Assembly (NCBI GenBank): GCA_016710075.1
Contig: JADJLO010000007.1
Span: 186,001 to 250,000 of the forward strand
Length of the DNA stretch: 64,000 bases
Direction: 5' to 3'
Origin: Acidobacteriota bacterium
GTDB taxonomy: Bacteria; Acidobacteriota; Blastocatellia; RBC074
Shown: piece by piece, positions 34,821 to 44,605 of the stretch
How positions within the stretch are numbered: position 1 is the stretch's first letter
Layout of the letters: every line of letters begins with the position of its first letter
Made by a program: the position numbers and the translations under genes
The notes under the pieces: generated by a model
Seen by the model: the letters and a program-made list of their open reading frames with translations, nothing else
Databases searched by the model: none
Told to the model about the DNA's origin: nothing

Positions 34821-36212
34821 TCACAGGATGCGGATTCGAGCGCTCTCGGAAACGAGATCGAGGAATTTTATCTTCACTTCATACTCGCCCGGCAGGATCT
34901 GCCCGGGCATCTGAGAGACAGCCATATGAACTGCGTTTCCCGGTATGAAGCTCACTGAAGCCGGTGTGATCGTCTGATCGCCGACGATGACGCGGACATT
35001 ATCCGGCGATGCCGATTCATCCATTCCGGCCGCAAAGACTCGGAATCTGGATTTATCACCCTGCGCGTAAACATCGACGCCCCCGTCGAAATCGTTGCTC
35101 ACCAGCGTGATTTTCGGAGGATCCGCCGGGGCTTCGATCAATTCCAGCGCCACCGGTTCGGAAGCCGGATTATTCAGGTACCGGACGCGGACATTGATTT
35201 TCCCGGTTGGGTATCCCGGAGGTATGCCGATGTTGATCTGCGTCAGCGAGTCGATGTCGTCGCGGCCCGCGGCCTTCATCGCCTCTTCATACTCCGCGCC
35301 CAGCCAGCCGGTATAGCAGGGCAGGAAATCCCCATCGCCGAACTCGACCGTCATGCTGTTGGCATCGACTATGCGATGATCAAACCCCGAAACGATGAGC
35401 GTCAGAAAAGCATAATCCCCCTTGTTGGGAATGGATCTCTCATGCGGAGAATCCGAGCGGCTGAAGAACTCGATTTTTGGCTCGGCGGTTTGGCCTGATC
35501 TGCCCGCGAGTTCGACCGGAGGCTTGTTGAGAATCGTCCAGCAGTACTGAGTCCCGAGGCCCAGAATACTGACAAGCCGGACTCCGTTGTCGCTTGCGGC
35601 GCGCCGGATGTCGCTTTCAGAAAACGACGCGCCGGCCCATGTGTTCTTCTCCATCTGCAGGTATTCCGGATGCGTAATGCTGCAGGTCTGAAACTTGAAG
35701 AGCCCGCCGGGCTTGAGAACCCGGCAGGCATCGCCAATATTCGAATGGATCACATCCGCTGACGGGACATGCTGAAAGACATAGACCGAAAAGATGATGT
35801 CAAAATAATCCGAAGGCAGGTTGGAGAAATCGACACCGCTGGTCTCATGCAGCGTCACATTGCTCAGATCGTGAAGTCTCTCGCGTCCCTGCCTGATCAT
35901 CTCTCCCGAAACGTCCGTGCCGGCCACCTCGGCAAAAAAACGCGACAGATGTGTCGTCATACGGCCTATGCCGCAGCCGATTTCCAGCAGTCGCAGGGTC
36001 TTGAACTCGCGGTTTTTGGTGAGCACGACGTCCGCCAGCACGAATCTCTCGACTTCGGGACGGCCCGTCTCGTCGAACTCGTCGTCAGTTTGTTGCAGCT
36101 TGACCGTGTTGATGAACCACTTGGCGTTCTCGCGGGCTCGATCATTCCAGTCGCTTTTCATCGTCTGAGCCTGATCCTGCAACGCTTTTCCATCATGATT
36201 TGAATCTGACAT
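34821..36212 (-). CDS. Class I SAM methyltransferase with beta-rich C-terminal extension
   Basis: A 463-residue protein. Residues ~50-220 form a Rossmann methyltransferase with motif I LRLLEIGCGIGRMTTHL, the acidic residue in VAGTDVSGEM, and FDIIFSVYVFQHV. Residues ~225-460 are beta-rich and resemble tandem Ig/TIG-like modules (KITLVSNDFDGGVDVYAQG, NVRVIVGDQTITPASVSFI, LPGEYEVKIKFLD). A cytoplasmic enzyme with such a tail is unusual; the tail may bind a glycan or partner. Neighbours (GT2, hydrolase, DUF2490) hint at modification of a surface molecule, which is inference. No signal peptide is visible. Confidence 0.85.
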   Translation of the reverse strand: MSDSNHDGKALQDQAQTMKSDWNDRARENAKWFINTVKLQQTDDEFDETGRPEVERFVLADVVLTKNREFKTLRLLEIGCGIGRMTTHLSRFFAEVAGTDVSGEMIRQGRERLHDLSNVTLHETSGVDFSNLPSDYFDIIFSVYVFQHVPSADVIHSNIGDACRVLKPGGLFKFQTCSITHPEYLQMEKNTWAGASFSESDIRRAASDNGVRLVSILGLGTQYCWTILNKPPVELAGRSGQTAEPKIEFFSRSDSPHERSIPNKGDYAFLTLIVSGFDHRIVDANSMTVEFGDGDFLPCYTGWLGAEYEEAMKAAGRDDIDSLTQINIGIPPGYPTGKINVRVRYLNNPASEPVALELIEAPADPPKITLVSNDFDGGVDVYAQGDKSRFRVFAAGMDESASPDNVRVIVGDQTITPASVSFIPGNAVHMAVSQMPGQILPGEYEVKIKFLDLVSESARIRIL

Positions 36213-36290
36213 CTTTTTCCCGATTCTTGTATCTCGATTAGAACTGAGTTTATCTTATACCGGAAGCCACACCAGACGCGCGGCTCTTGC

Positions 36291-36319
36291 TTAAACACTG
36301 AACTTTAGACCCTAAACTT
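36291..36319. repeat. Heptad array H6 after the DUF2490 stop
   Basis: Degenerate units (CTTTAGA, CCTAAAC, TTAAAC) on the plus strand; G-type on the minus strand, starting about five bases after the TAG stop of the DUF2490 gene. Confidence 0.7.
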
Positions 36320-36323
36320 CTTC

Positions 36324-37013
36324 CTAGAATTCCAGCCTCCAGAATGCGCCGATGACATGCAGGAAGCCCGGATTGACTCGCGCGTCCCACTGCCTCATGT
36401 AAAATCCGTCAAAAGTTACATGTTTGGTTATTGGCACGCGTGCGCCTGAAAACAACTGGGTTCTGTTCCATGCCTTGAAGCGAGTGTCATAATAAGGTTC
36501 GATCGCCAGATAAGGGGTGAGCTTGATCTGTCTGAAGGTCATGCCACGCTCAAGCTGAAGCCGGTTTCGATAGCGCCAGGAAGTGCGGTGGTTGACGTCG
36601 CGCCATTCGACACGGTTTCTGTCGGTCAAGACGAATTTGTGAACAAGATAGATCCTCGGAGTGATATCCATATGGATTCTGTGCTCTCGAGCTTGTCTCT
36701 CGGGCGTCGGCTCGGAGTTGATGTAACGATACTGGACCGAGCTCGACAGATACCTGCCCCAGATCCTGTTAAGTCCTATGCCTGCCTGCTCGTTGACAAG
36801 AGCCGAATTGTTGCGCCCCAGCCTGATCGTTCCGAAAAGCACCAGGTTCAGATTTTGGGCAATCCGGATATTGGCCTGCGTATCCGGCCAGAACTGGGAA
36901 TCAAGATTCGGATTGTCGGATTGCTGGGCGCAGATCTTCGCCCTGCTCAGGATCATGAAAATGAATATGCCGGCCGCTGCGAAGACGACGGGCTTACGGT
37001 TGTCTCTGATCAA
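36324..37013 (-). CDS. DUF2490 family outer-membrane-like protein
   Basis: About 229 residues from a TTG at 37011-37013, chosen because AAGGATGGA lies about 8 bases upstream and the open frame further out overlaps the preceding hydrolase gene. A hydrophobic signal (VVFAAAGIFIFMILSRAKICAQQ) is followed by a beta-rich region typical of DUF2490: FWPDTQANIRIAQNLNL, YLSSSVQYRYIN, HRTSWRYRNRLQLERG and a final aromatic-ended strand HVIGAFWRLEF. Members are predicted outer-membrane barrels of about 12 strands, function unknown. It starts near the stop of the ABHD18-like hydrolase, so they are probably one operon. Confidence 0.8.
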   Translation of the reverse strand: MIRDNRKPVVFAAAGIFIFMILSRAKICAQQSDNPNLDSQFWPDTQANIRIAQNLNLVLFGTIRLGRNNSALVNEQAGIGLNRIWGRYLSSSVQYRYINSEPTPERQAREHRIHMDITPRIYLVHKFVLTDRNRVEWRDVNHRTSWRYRNRLQLERGMTFRQIKLTPYLAIEPYYDTRFKAWNRTQLFSGARVPITKHVTFDGFYMRQWDARVNPGFLHVIGAFWRLEF

Positions 37014-37032
37014 CGGGGTAGTTCCATCCTTG

Positions 37033-38049
37033 TCATCGCCAGACACGCCTGAAGAAGTTGATAATGTGCCAGGCGTCCATATATTTGAACGGGCCTTTGC
37101 CGATTGTGTAATGACCGCAGGGTAATAATATCTTGTCGTGGGGGACTCCATGCCGGTCGCAATCTTCGAAGAAGATTCTGGTCAAATCGGGAAGAAAAGT
37201 CAGATCATATGTTGCAGATATCAGCAGCGCCGGCCTCCGCACCGTCGGCAATCTGTGGGAGAGTGCGCTCGGGCTGATCGCACTCCAGACACCGCGCACT
37301 TCTTCCGCCGTCAGCTCGCCTTCAAGCGCCTTGCGGATGTGAGAAGTCGTCAGGGCTCTCCAGACTACATCCCCGAACCAGCTTGAGACCATGTTGAACA
37401 CCCCGGCGTCGAGCCGATCATCGTGAATGAAGGCCAGCCACGAAACGCAGGAGCCAATGCTCGATCCCATGACCCCCACCTTGCTGAAACCCTGCGAGTA
37501 AAGCCAGTCCGCCGCCCGCCTGATATCCTGCACCGACTGACGCACCGACTGGATCGTCCTTCCGATGTTGGCGCTGATCATGTAATCGGCCCGCGTCAGT
37601 TCTTCCGGCATTCGATCGTCGTGATAGGGCAGGCTCATCCTGACGGCCGAGATGCCGAAACGATTGAGCGTCTGGCAGAGCGCCACGTGAGACTGATCGT
37701 CGGCATTCCACTGAGGCGAGACGATGACCACTCGATCATTCGCCCCGGCCGGAAAAACCCTCGCCTGAACCGTGTTGTTCTTCTCGTATGGCGTGGCGAT
37801 GCTGCTCGGAAACTTCAGCCAGAATCCGTTGAAGTCGTATTCACCGGGATCGAGCGGAGGCGGAGTGAAGAACCCTTCACTGTCCTCGATCGACCGGGTA
37901 TTGAACTCTCTGATGAACTGGTGCGGATCCTGAGCCTCACTCCCCCCTGAAAGAAATTCGATGCCCCATTCGAAAGGCCTTATCTGCCTCGCATCGATAT
38001 CACGGGCATAAAACTTATGCTCCAGGCTGTGCATGTACTTCCGCAACAT
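37033..38049 (-). CDS. Alpha/beta hydrolase, ABHD18-like
   Basis: A 338-residue cytoplasmic-looking alpha/beta hydrolase. The nucleophile elbow is GSSIGSC (Ser in G-x-S-x-G), the acid is likely Asp in SATYDLTF, and the His is in LPCGHYTIG. The N-terminal half has PQWNADDQSHVALCQTLNRF and RMSLPYHDDRMP, seen in the ABHD18 group. The substrate is unknown; an esterase or thioesterase role is the general expectation. It starts with ATG and lies 34 bases after the DUF481 gene. Three envelope-type genes (DUF481, DUF2490, this one) follow one another on the same strand. Confidence 0.85.
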   Translation of the reverse strand: MLRKYMHSLEHKFYARDIDARQIRPFEWGIEFLSGGSEAQDPHQFIREFNTRSIEDSEGFFTPPPLDPGEYDFNGFWLKFPSSIATPYEKNNTVQARVFPAGANDRVVIVSPQWNADDQSHVALCQTLNRFGISAVRMSLPYHDDRMPEELTRADYMISANIGRTIQSVRQSVQDIRRAADWLYSQGFSKVGVMGSSIGSCVSWLAFIHDDRLDAGVFNMVSSWFGDVVWRALTTSHIRKALEGELTAEEVRGVWSAISPSALSHRLPTVRRPALLISATYDLTFLPDLTRIFFEDCDRHGVPHDKILLPCGHYTIGKGPFKYMDAWHIINFFRRVWR

Positions 38050-38083
38050 AAATTAATTCAAGTACAGATATCGTCTGATCTGG

Positions 38084-39157
38084 CTATTTCCTGAAACTGA
38101 AATTGGTGAAGGTGATGCCGACCCCGGTAGTAAAGAGCAGGTCATTGTTTTTCGAACCCGCCACAGGATTGCTCAGATATCGATTGCTGGCCGTCACCTG
38201 CCAAGTCAGCCATCTGGTCAGCCGCGTATTGAGTGAACTGTCGAACGTGATGCGATACTCCCCCGTCTCGCTCATGTTCGGAAAGAACTGCATCCTCTCC
38301 TTGAACAGCACCCGATCGTTGAGTCTGAGCGAAAGATCCTCCCCGACAAGAATCTCCGCAGTGTTTCGCTTCAGACCCGTGGAGAAATTTTCCTTGTTGT
38401 AGGCTCCGCCGCCGAAGACCTGAAACTGCGTCCGGTCATTCTTGACTAGAGTGTAACCGAGGCCTCCGCCCAGGACCGATCTCAGGTCAAGCAACTGGAT
38501 TTCGTTTTTTTCGAAATCGGCGAACCCAAAAGCCGAGAGCCGCCCGCTGATCACGATCTCATACCTGCCGCCCCCGCGGATCGCATTGGCTGTAGTTTCC
38601 GTCACCCCTTTGGTCTTGTTCTTCGCATTGATATATGCCGCATAAAGCGATGTCTTGTCGCGCCTCGTCTGGCGGCTCAGATTCGAACCCAGCGCGATTG
38701 TGTTCGTCCGGGTGTTTCCCGTCGTCAGGTTGTAGCCGAAATCCAGACCGCCGTTCCACAGGTCCACCCACCTCGGTTTGAGCAGCCGCTCGTGCGCTTC
38801 CTGCTCCGATTGAGAACGTATCGCCTGCAACTTCGCCGGCTCAACCTCAATCGTCCCTCCATCCCTGACCGCAACCTCGTATCTTCCCGCCTTCGTCTCG
38901 ACCTTCCCCGTCAGGGTTTTCCCGTCGGACAACGCAAAATAGAGCTGCTGATCCGAGCTTATCCCCGCTATCGCTTCGGCCGAAACCGTGACATCTCCCG
39001 CATAATCGGTCTTGATCGTCAATGCCTTGCCGTCCGATTTGACAATCTTCCCCGTCAGCCGGTCGCCGTTCTTCAGCTTGATCTCATCCGCCAGCCCGTT
39101 CGCCACCAGCATCAGCGCCATAAATAATAAAATCACTACAGTTTTTAATGTTTTCAA
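38084..39157 (-). CDS. DUF481 family outer-membrane-like protein
   Basis: A 357-residue protein starting at TTG (39155-39157; AGGAGC lies 11 bases upstream) with a signal peptide (VVILLFMALMLVANGLADE). Residues ~25-115 form a beta domain with two related halves (IKLKNGDRLTGKIVKSDG, then FALSDGKTLTGKVETKAG). Residues ~130-357 are a DUF481 beta-barrel-like region with alternating strands (WNGGLDFGYNLTTGNTRTNT, SAFGFADFEKNEIQLLDLRS) and a final aromatic strand ending in FSFRK. The family is widespread in Gram-negative outer membranes with no clear role. First gene of its operon. Confidence 0.9.
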   Translation of the reverse strand: MKTLKTVVILLFMALMLVANGLADEIKLKNGDRLTGKIVKSDGKALTIKTDYAGDVTVSAEAIAGISSDQQLYFALSDGKTLTGKVETKAGRYEVAVRDGGTIEVEPAKLQAIRSQSEQEAHERLLKPRWVDLWNGGLDFGYNLTTGNTRTNTIALGSNLSRQTRRDKTSLYAAYINAKNKTKGVTETTANAIRGGGRYEIVISGRLSAFGFADFEKNEIQLLDLRSVLGGGLGYTLVKNDRTQFQVFGGGAYNKENFSTGLKRNTAEILVGEDLSLRLNDRVLFKERMQFFPNMSETGEYRITFDSSLNTRLTRWLTWQVTASNRYLSNPVAGSKNNDLLFTTGVGITFTNFSFRK

Positions 39158-39252
39158 GCGTATTCTTGCTCCTGGTTTTTTTTATAGATTTCCCGGATCC
39201 CCCCGGTTTGATTGATAAAGGAATGATAAATGCGTTTGTCCATTATGTCGAT

Positions 39253-39266
39253 ACGTACAGGTACGT
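39253..39266. promoter_or_regulatory. Palindrome ACGTAC-AG-GTACGT
   Basis: A perfect 14-bp dyad upstream of the sigma-54 activator gene, about 48 bases before its -35 box and between it and the divergent DUF481 gene. A candidate operator; no regulator is assigned. Confidence 0.4.
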
Positions 39267-39313
39267 AGCACGGGTTACTCTTCAATCACCCTCAGGCCCT
39301 TGGAGTAATTGAT

Positions 39314-39342
39314 TGACAAAAATGTTGCAGTGGTTTAATAAA
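39314..39342 (+). promoter_or_regulatory. Sigma-70-type promoter of the sigma-54 activator
   Basis: TTGACA at 39314-39319 and TAATAA at 39337-39342 with a 17-base spacer, 33 bases before the ATG of the activator gene. The -35 is perfect; the -10 is weaker. Confidence 0.55.
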
Positions 39343-39374
39343 CATACAAAATTGTCGAAACGGGATTTCAACTT

Positions 39375-40724
<1,350 letters not shown>

Positions 40725-41078
40725 CTTCTCGCTTGCCCTGATTCGCCAGTTCAATACTATTCAGATCGATTTAAAATCAAACCAGGGAAATACCGGAGAA
40801 ATAAATCACCCCGGTAAAAAATCATTCCCGGTTTTTTAATTCCTTCCGTGGTTTGGCAATTCATACAATAATGTATTTCTTTTTCATCAAAGTTACATAA
40901 TTGGCAGGCCAAAAGATTTCCGCCGAATCTCGTTCACCGGCCAAAAAGCCAGCATAATCAGCCCTTTAATTGGGTATTGCCGGACAAATCGATGACTGGC
41001 AGGGTATTTGCATAGTTGAATGAGTTTGGAAGAGTTATTTTTAGTAAGACATCATCAAAAACCTAATCAGGAGAAAGT
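40725..41078 (+). promoter_or_regulatory. glnN upstream regulatory region
   Basis: A 354-base non-coding region between the activator and glutamine synthetase. It holds two dyads, ATACA-ATAA-TGTAT (40863-40876) and TTGGC-AG-GCCAA (40901-40912), 80-135 bases upstream of the sigma-54 promoter at 40997-41013. Their position fits upstream activator sites for the neighbouring enhancer-binding protein. AGGAGA precedes the glnN ATG. Confidence 0.55.
40997..41013 (+). promoter_or_regulatory. Sigma-54 (-24/-12) promoter of glnN
   Basis: TGGCAGGGTATTTGCAT: GG and GC are exactly ten bases apart, matching the TGGCAC-N5-TTGCW consensus except for one base. It lies 66 bases upstream of the glutamine synthetase ATG and downstream of a gene for a sigma-54 activator. 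Confidence 0.8.
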
Positions 41079-42986
41079 ATGAGCATGACAGGAAATCAGG
41101 GCCGACTTTGGGCTATTGGAGAAGTGGTCAACCGGACGCCGCGGACGATAGGGAACGGAAGCAGGGTATCCGATTATTTTGGGTGCAACACCTTCAATCA
41201 GAAGGTGATGTCGGAGAAGCTGCCGAAGGATGTCTATCGATCGCTGCAAAAGACGATGCATTCCGGGCACAAGCTGGATCTGGGGATAGCGCCGATAGTT
41301 GCGCATGCCGTCAAGGAGTGGGCGTTGGAGAAGGGGGCCACCCACTATTGTCACTGGTTTCAACCGAACACGGGAGGGACGGCAGAAAAGCATGACACTT
41401 TTCTGACGATAGACAGCGATGGAGCGCCGATAGAGCGTTTTTCGGCGAGTCAGCTGGTTCAGAGTGAGCCGGATGCATCGAGTTTCCCGTCCGGCGGAAT
41501 GCGTGCGACATTCGAAGCCAGGGGCTACACAGCCTGGGATCCTTCAAGCCCTATTTTCATTATGGACGGACCCAACGGGAAGACGCTTTGTATCCCGTCG
41601 GTCTTTATCTCCTATCACGGTCAGGCGCTCGACAAAAAGACGCCGCTGCTGCGATCGGTGCAGTACCTGAGCACGCAGGCAGTGCGTGTGCTCAGGCTTT
41701 TCGGCAAGGCTACCGATCACGTAGAAGCGACGCTGGGTCCGGAGCAGGAGTATTTTCTGATTGACGAAGCGTTCTATTCGCTGCGACCAGACCTTGTGGC
41801 TGCGGGGCGAACCTTGATTGGAGCGAAGCCACCCAAGGGCCAGGAGCTGGAGGATCAGTATTTCGGGAGCATCAAGGCGCGGATTCTTGCCTTCATGCAG
41901 GAGGTCGAGCATGAGCTTTTCAAGCTCGGCGTCCCGGTGAAGACGCGGCACAACGAGGTTGCGCCGTGTCAGTTCGAATCGGCGCCGGTTTTTGAACTGG
42001 TCAGTGTGGCAACGGATCATAATCAGCTAACGATGGAGATGCTCCGCCGCGTTGCCAAGCGCCACAATCTGGCGTTTCTGGTGCATGAGAAACCATTTGC
42101 AGGCATCAACGGCAGCGGTAAGCACAACAACTGGTCAATGGCCACATCGGAAGGGGAGAATCTGCTTGAGCCGGGTAGCACCCCCTCCGAAAACCTGCAA
42201 TTCCTGGTGATACTGATGGCGACTCTCAAAGGGGTTTACAAGTATTCGGGATTGCTGCGGGCGGCGATTGCATTATCGGGAAATGATCACCGGCTGGGAG
42301 CGAACGAGGCGCCGCCGGCGATCATCTCGGTCTTCCTTGGCGAGGCGCTGACGAAGGTTCTCGATGCCATAGAGAGCGGCAACCTGCAGGGTGCGAATAC
42401 TGAGAAGCAGGTGATCAACCTGAAGATCTCGAAGCTTCCCGAAGTGGCCAAGGACAATACGGATCGCAACCGGACATCGCCTTTCGCCTTCACCGGAAAC
42501 AAGTTCGAATTCCGCGCAGTCGCCTCGAGTTCATCGCCTGCCACGCCTATGGCCACTCTCAATGCCGCGGTCGGCGAGTCGCTCGGCGAGATTGCAGACG
42601 CCATCGAGGCGCGGATGAAGAAGGGGGCAGCCTTCGACAAGGTCGTCATGGATGTCGTCAGGGAATGGATTAAAGAGACAAAGGCGATCCGTTTCGAAGG
42701 CAACAACTATTCCGACGAATGGGTCGTGGAAGCCGCTAAACGCGGGCTGCCGAATCTGCGCAAGACGCCGGAGGCCCTGGCCCAGCTCAAGACCGGCGCG
42801 GCCAAAAAGCTCTTCAAGAAATCGGGCGTTCACACCAACGAAGAGCTCGAAGCCCGCTACAGGGCTGAGCAAGGATTCGATATCCGGGCAGGTGGCCCAG
42901 ATTCAAAATATTACGGATCTGATCTCCGGCCTCAACAATGCCTTGAGTTCGTTCGATCAGGCTGTCGAAAAGGCCGAAACCGATAG
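41079..42986 (+). CDS. glnN: Glutamine synthetase type III, C-terminal part out of frame
   Basis: Type III glutamine synthetase makes glutamine from glutamate and ammonia with ATP. Conserved stretches include WFQPNTGGTAEKHDTF, TLGPEQEYFLID, KTRHNEVAPCQFE, HEKPFAGINGSGKHNNWS and TGNKFEFRAVASSSSPATPM. The frame is normal to about residue 597 (NEELEARYR) and then runs into unrelated sequence. The expected C-terminus (ITDLISGLNNAL to KYREMLFLC) continues in another frame to 43131. Joined, the protein would still be ~45 residues shorter than the usual ~720, lacking the IE...VLPAA.xYQ helix region. So there is an internal deletion plus a frame change, real or assembly-made. AGGAGA precedes the ATG. 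Confidence 0.88.
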   Translation: MSMTGNQGRLWAIGEVVNRTPRTIGNGSRVSDYFGCNTFNQKVMSEKLPKDVYRSLQKTMHSGHKLDLGIAPIVAHAVKEWALEKGATHYCHWFQPNTGGTAEKHDTFLTIDSDGAPIERFSASQLVQSEPDASSFPSGGMRATFEARGYTAWDPSSPIFIMDGPNGKTLCIPSVFISYHGQALDKKTPLLRSVQYLSTQAVRVLRLFGKATDHVEATLGPEQEYFLIDEAFYSLRPDLVAAGRTLIGAKPPKGQELEDQYFGSIKARILAFMQEVEHELFKLGVPVKTRHNEVAPCQFESAPVFELVSVATDHNQLTMEMLRRVAKRHNLAFLVHEKPFAGINGSGKHNNWSMATSEGENLLEPGSTPSENLQFLVILMATLKGVYKYSGLLRAAIALSGNDHRLGANEAPPAIISVFLGEALTKVLDAIESGNLQGANTEKQVINLKISKLPEVAKDNTDRNRTSPFAFTGNKFEFRAVASSSSPATPMATLNAAVGESLGEIADAIEARMKKGAAFDKVVMDVVREWIKETKAIRFEGNNYSDEWVVEAAKRGLPNLRKTPEALAQLKTGAAKKLFKKSGVHTNEELEARYRAEQGFDIRAGGPDSKYYGSDLRPQQCLEFVRSGCRKGRNR

Positions 42987-43131
42987 TATAGAAAAGAAAG
43001 CCGAAGCTCTCGCCTACAAGGTCTCCCCTGAAATGGAGGCCGTGCGCGAATACTGCGACAAACTCGAAGGTGTCGTTGACGATACTCTCTGGCCGTTGCC
43101 CAAGTATCGCGAAATGCTCTTCCTCTGCTAG
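42887..43131 (+). pseudogene. glnN: Displaced C-terminal segment of glutamine synthetase III
   Basis: In a different frame from the main glnN frame, this stretch codes GQVAQIQNITDLISGLNNAL and ends VREYCDKLEGVVDDTLWPLP followed by KYREMLFLC, the characteristic end of type III glutamine synthetases. It has no start codon of its own and should be read as the 3' end of the same gene. A strong terminator follows it. Confidence 0.8.
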
Positions 43132-43161
43132 AAGCAGAACAACCTGACAGATTAATTAACC

Positions 43162-43209
43162 GAAGCAAACGAAATTATTCAGCCTTTAATTTCGTTTGCT
43201 TCTTTTTTT
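43162..43209 (+). terminator. Intrinsic terminator after glnN
   Basis: GAAGCAAACGAAATTA (43162-43177) pairs perfectly with TAATTTCGTTTGCTTC (43187-43202) around a 9-base loop, followed by seven T. It ends the glnN transcript. Confidence 0.92.
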
Positions 43210-43373
43210 GGCTGCTCTCCGATAAACCCTGAATCTCCCGCCTTCAGATTCCTGATAAATAGCTGCAACAATCCCTGATAATTAATCGTTCCACTTTTTA
43301 GCCGGACCTTCTGATTAAATTCAAAAGGCAGGTAAAAGCGGGATCCTTAAGAAAGACGAACCATTCCTCGCAT

Positions 43374-44597
43374 ATGAGATTTATAGAGTCGATAAAACTT
43401 GCCTTGTCGTCGCTCAGGGCGCATACGCTGCGTTCGTTTTTGACGCTGCTCGGAGTGATTTTCGGAGTCATGACGGTGGTGGCGGTTGCGGCAGTGATTG
43501 AAGGCTTCTTCAGGTACGTCGATCGAACGGTGACCGCCGACCTTGGGACGAACACGGTGATAGTCGATAAATACGGGATGATCACCAGCTTCGACGAGTT
43601 CATCACTGCGAGCAAGCGCAACAAGGATTTGAAGCTTGAGGATCTGGCTTATTTGCAGGAACGGATGACGCTGGCGAAAGACATAGGGGCACAAGGAGAT
43701 GCGAATGCGGAAGTCAGATCGTCTGATCAGAAGCTGACAAACATTTCGGTTCGCGGGGTGTCGGCGGGGATGATCAACATCGACACGGTCCAGCCTGAGT
43801 TTGGCCGATACATCGACGGCAGCGACAATGAGCGCCGCCGCAACGTGGTTCTGGTCGGTTCCGAGATTGCAGACAAGCTGTTCAACAAGCGTGATGTGAC
43901 CGGCAGAGAGGTCAAGATCAACGGCATGCCTTTCGAGGTGATCGGCGTAGCTAAGGAGCAGGGATCATTCTTCGGTCAGTCGCGAGACGAATTCATCATC
44001 ATGCCGCTCACTGCATTTCAGAAGTATTGGGGGACGCGCAGAAGCCTGACGATCTCGATCAAGGCTCCTGACAATGCAAATCTGGATGAGGTTCAGGATC
44101 AGGTGAGGATGTTGATGCGGGCTCGCCACCGCCTGGGATACAGCGAGAAGGACACGTTTGGGCTGGTCACGGCGGAAGCGATCAACAACTTCGTCCAGGC
44201 GATATTCGGGATCATCGCCGCAGTCGCACTGGGCATCACCTCAATTTCACTGATTGTCGGCGGAATCGTCATCATGAACATCATGCTGGTGACCGTTACC
44301 GAGCGTACCCGCGAGATTGGAATCCGAAAGAGCCTTGGAGCCCGGCGCCGCGACATTCTGTGGCAATTCCTGGTTGAATCGACGACGTTGTCGCTGGCGG
44401 GAGGGCTCGCAGGGCTTGGCATCGCCTGGGCGATTTCGGTGCTGCTGACCAGATTCACTCCGATTCCGGCCGAGCTTCCAATCTGGGCAGCGGTACTTGC
44501 CATCGCGGTTTCGAGCGGAGTCGGTCTGATCTTCGGGATCTATCCTGCCTGGAAAGCGGCCAAACTGGATCCAATAGTGGCCTTGAGAGCGGAGTGA
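43374..44597 (+). CDS. MacB-like ABC transporter permease, subfamily A copy 1
   Basis: A 407-residue membrane protein: a first helix after FIESIKLALSSLRAHTLRSF, a periplasmic MacB core (~45-270), and a C-terminal FtsX domain with three helices (GITSISLIVGGIVIMNIMLV, ...LVESTTLSLAGGLAGLGIAW, ...VLAIAVSSGVGLIFGIYPAW). The motif TERTREIGIRKSLGARRRDI is diagnostic. MacB-type systems couple ATP hydrolysis to periplasmic work rather than classic transport; no ATPase gene is near. The sequence is closest to the permease at 52977. Directly followed by a subfamily B permease, so the two likely form a heterodimer. Confidence 0.9.
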   Translation: MRFIESIKLALSSLRAHTLRSFLTLLGVIFGVMTVVAVAAVIEGFFRYVDRTVTADLGTNTVIVDKYGMITSFDEFITASKRNKDLKLEDLAYLQERMTLAKDIGAQGDANAEVRSSDQKLTNISVRGVSAGMINIDTVQPEFGRYIDGSDNERRRNVVLVGSEIADKLFNKRDVTGREVKINGMPFEVIGVAKEQGSFFGQSRDEFIIMPLTAFQKYWGTRRSLTISIKAPDNANLDEVQDQVRMLMRARHRLGYSEKDTFGLVTAEAINNFVQAIFGIIAAVALGITSISLIVGGIVIMNIMLVTVTERTREIGIRKSLGARRRDILWQFLVESTTLSLAGGLAGLGIAWAISVLLTRFTPIPAELPIWAAVLAIAVSSGVGLIFGIYPAWKAAKLDPIVALRAE

Positions 44598-44605
44598 TTT
44601 CACCA

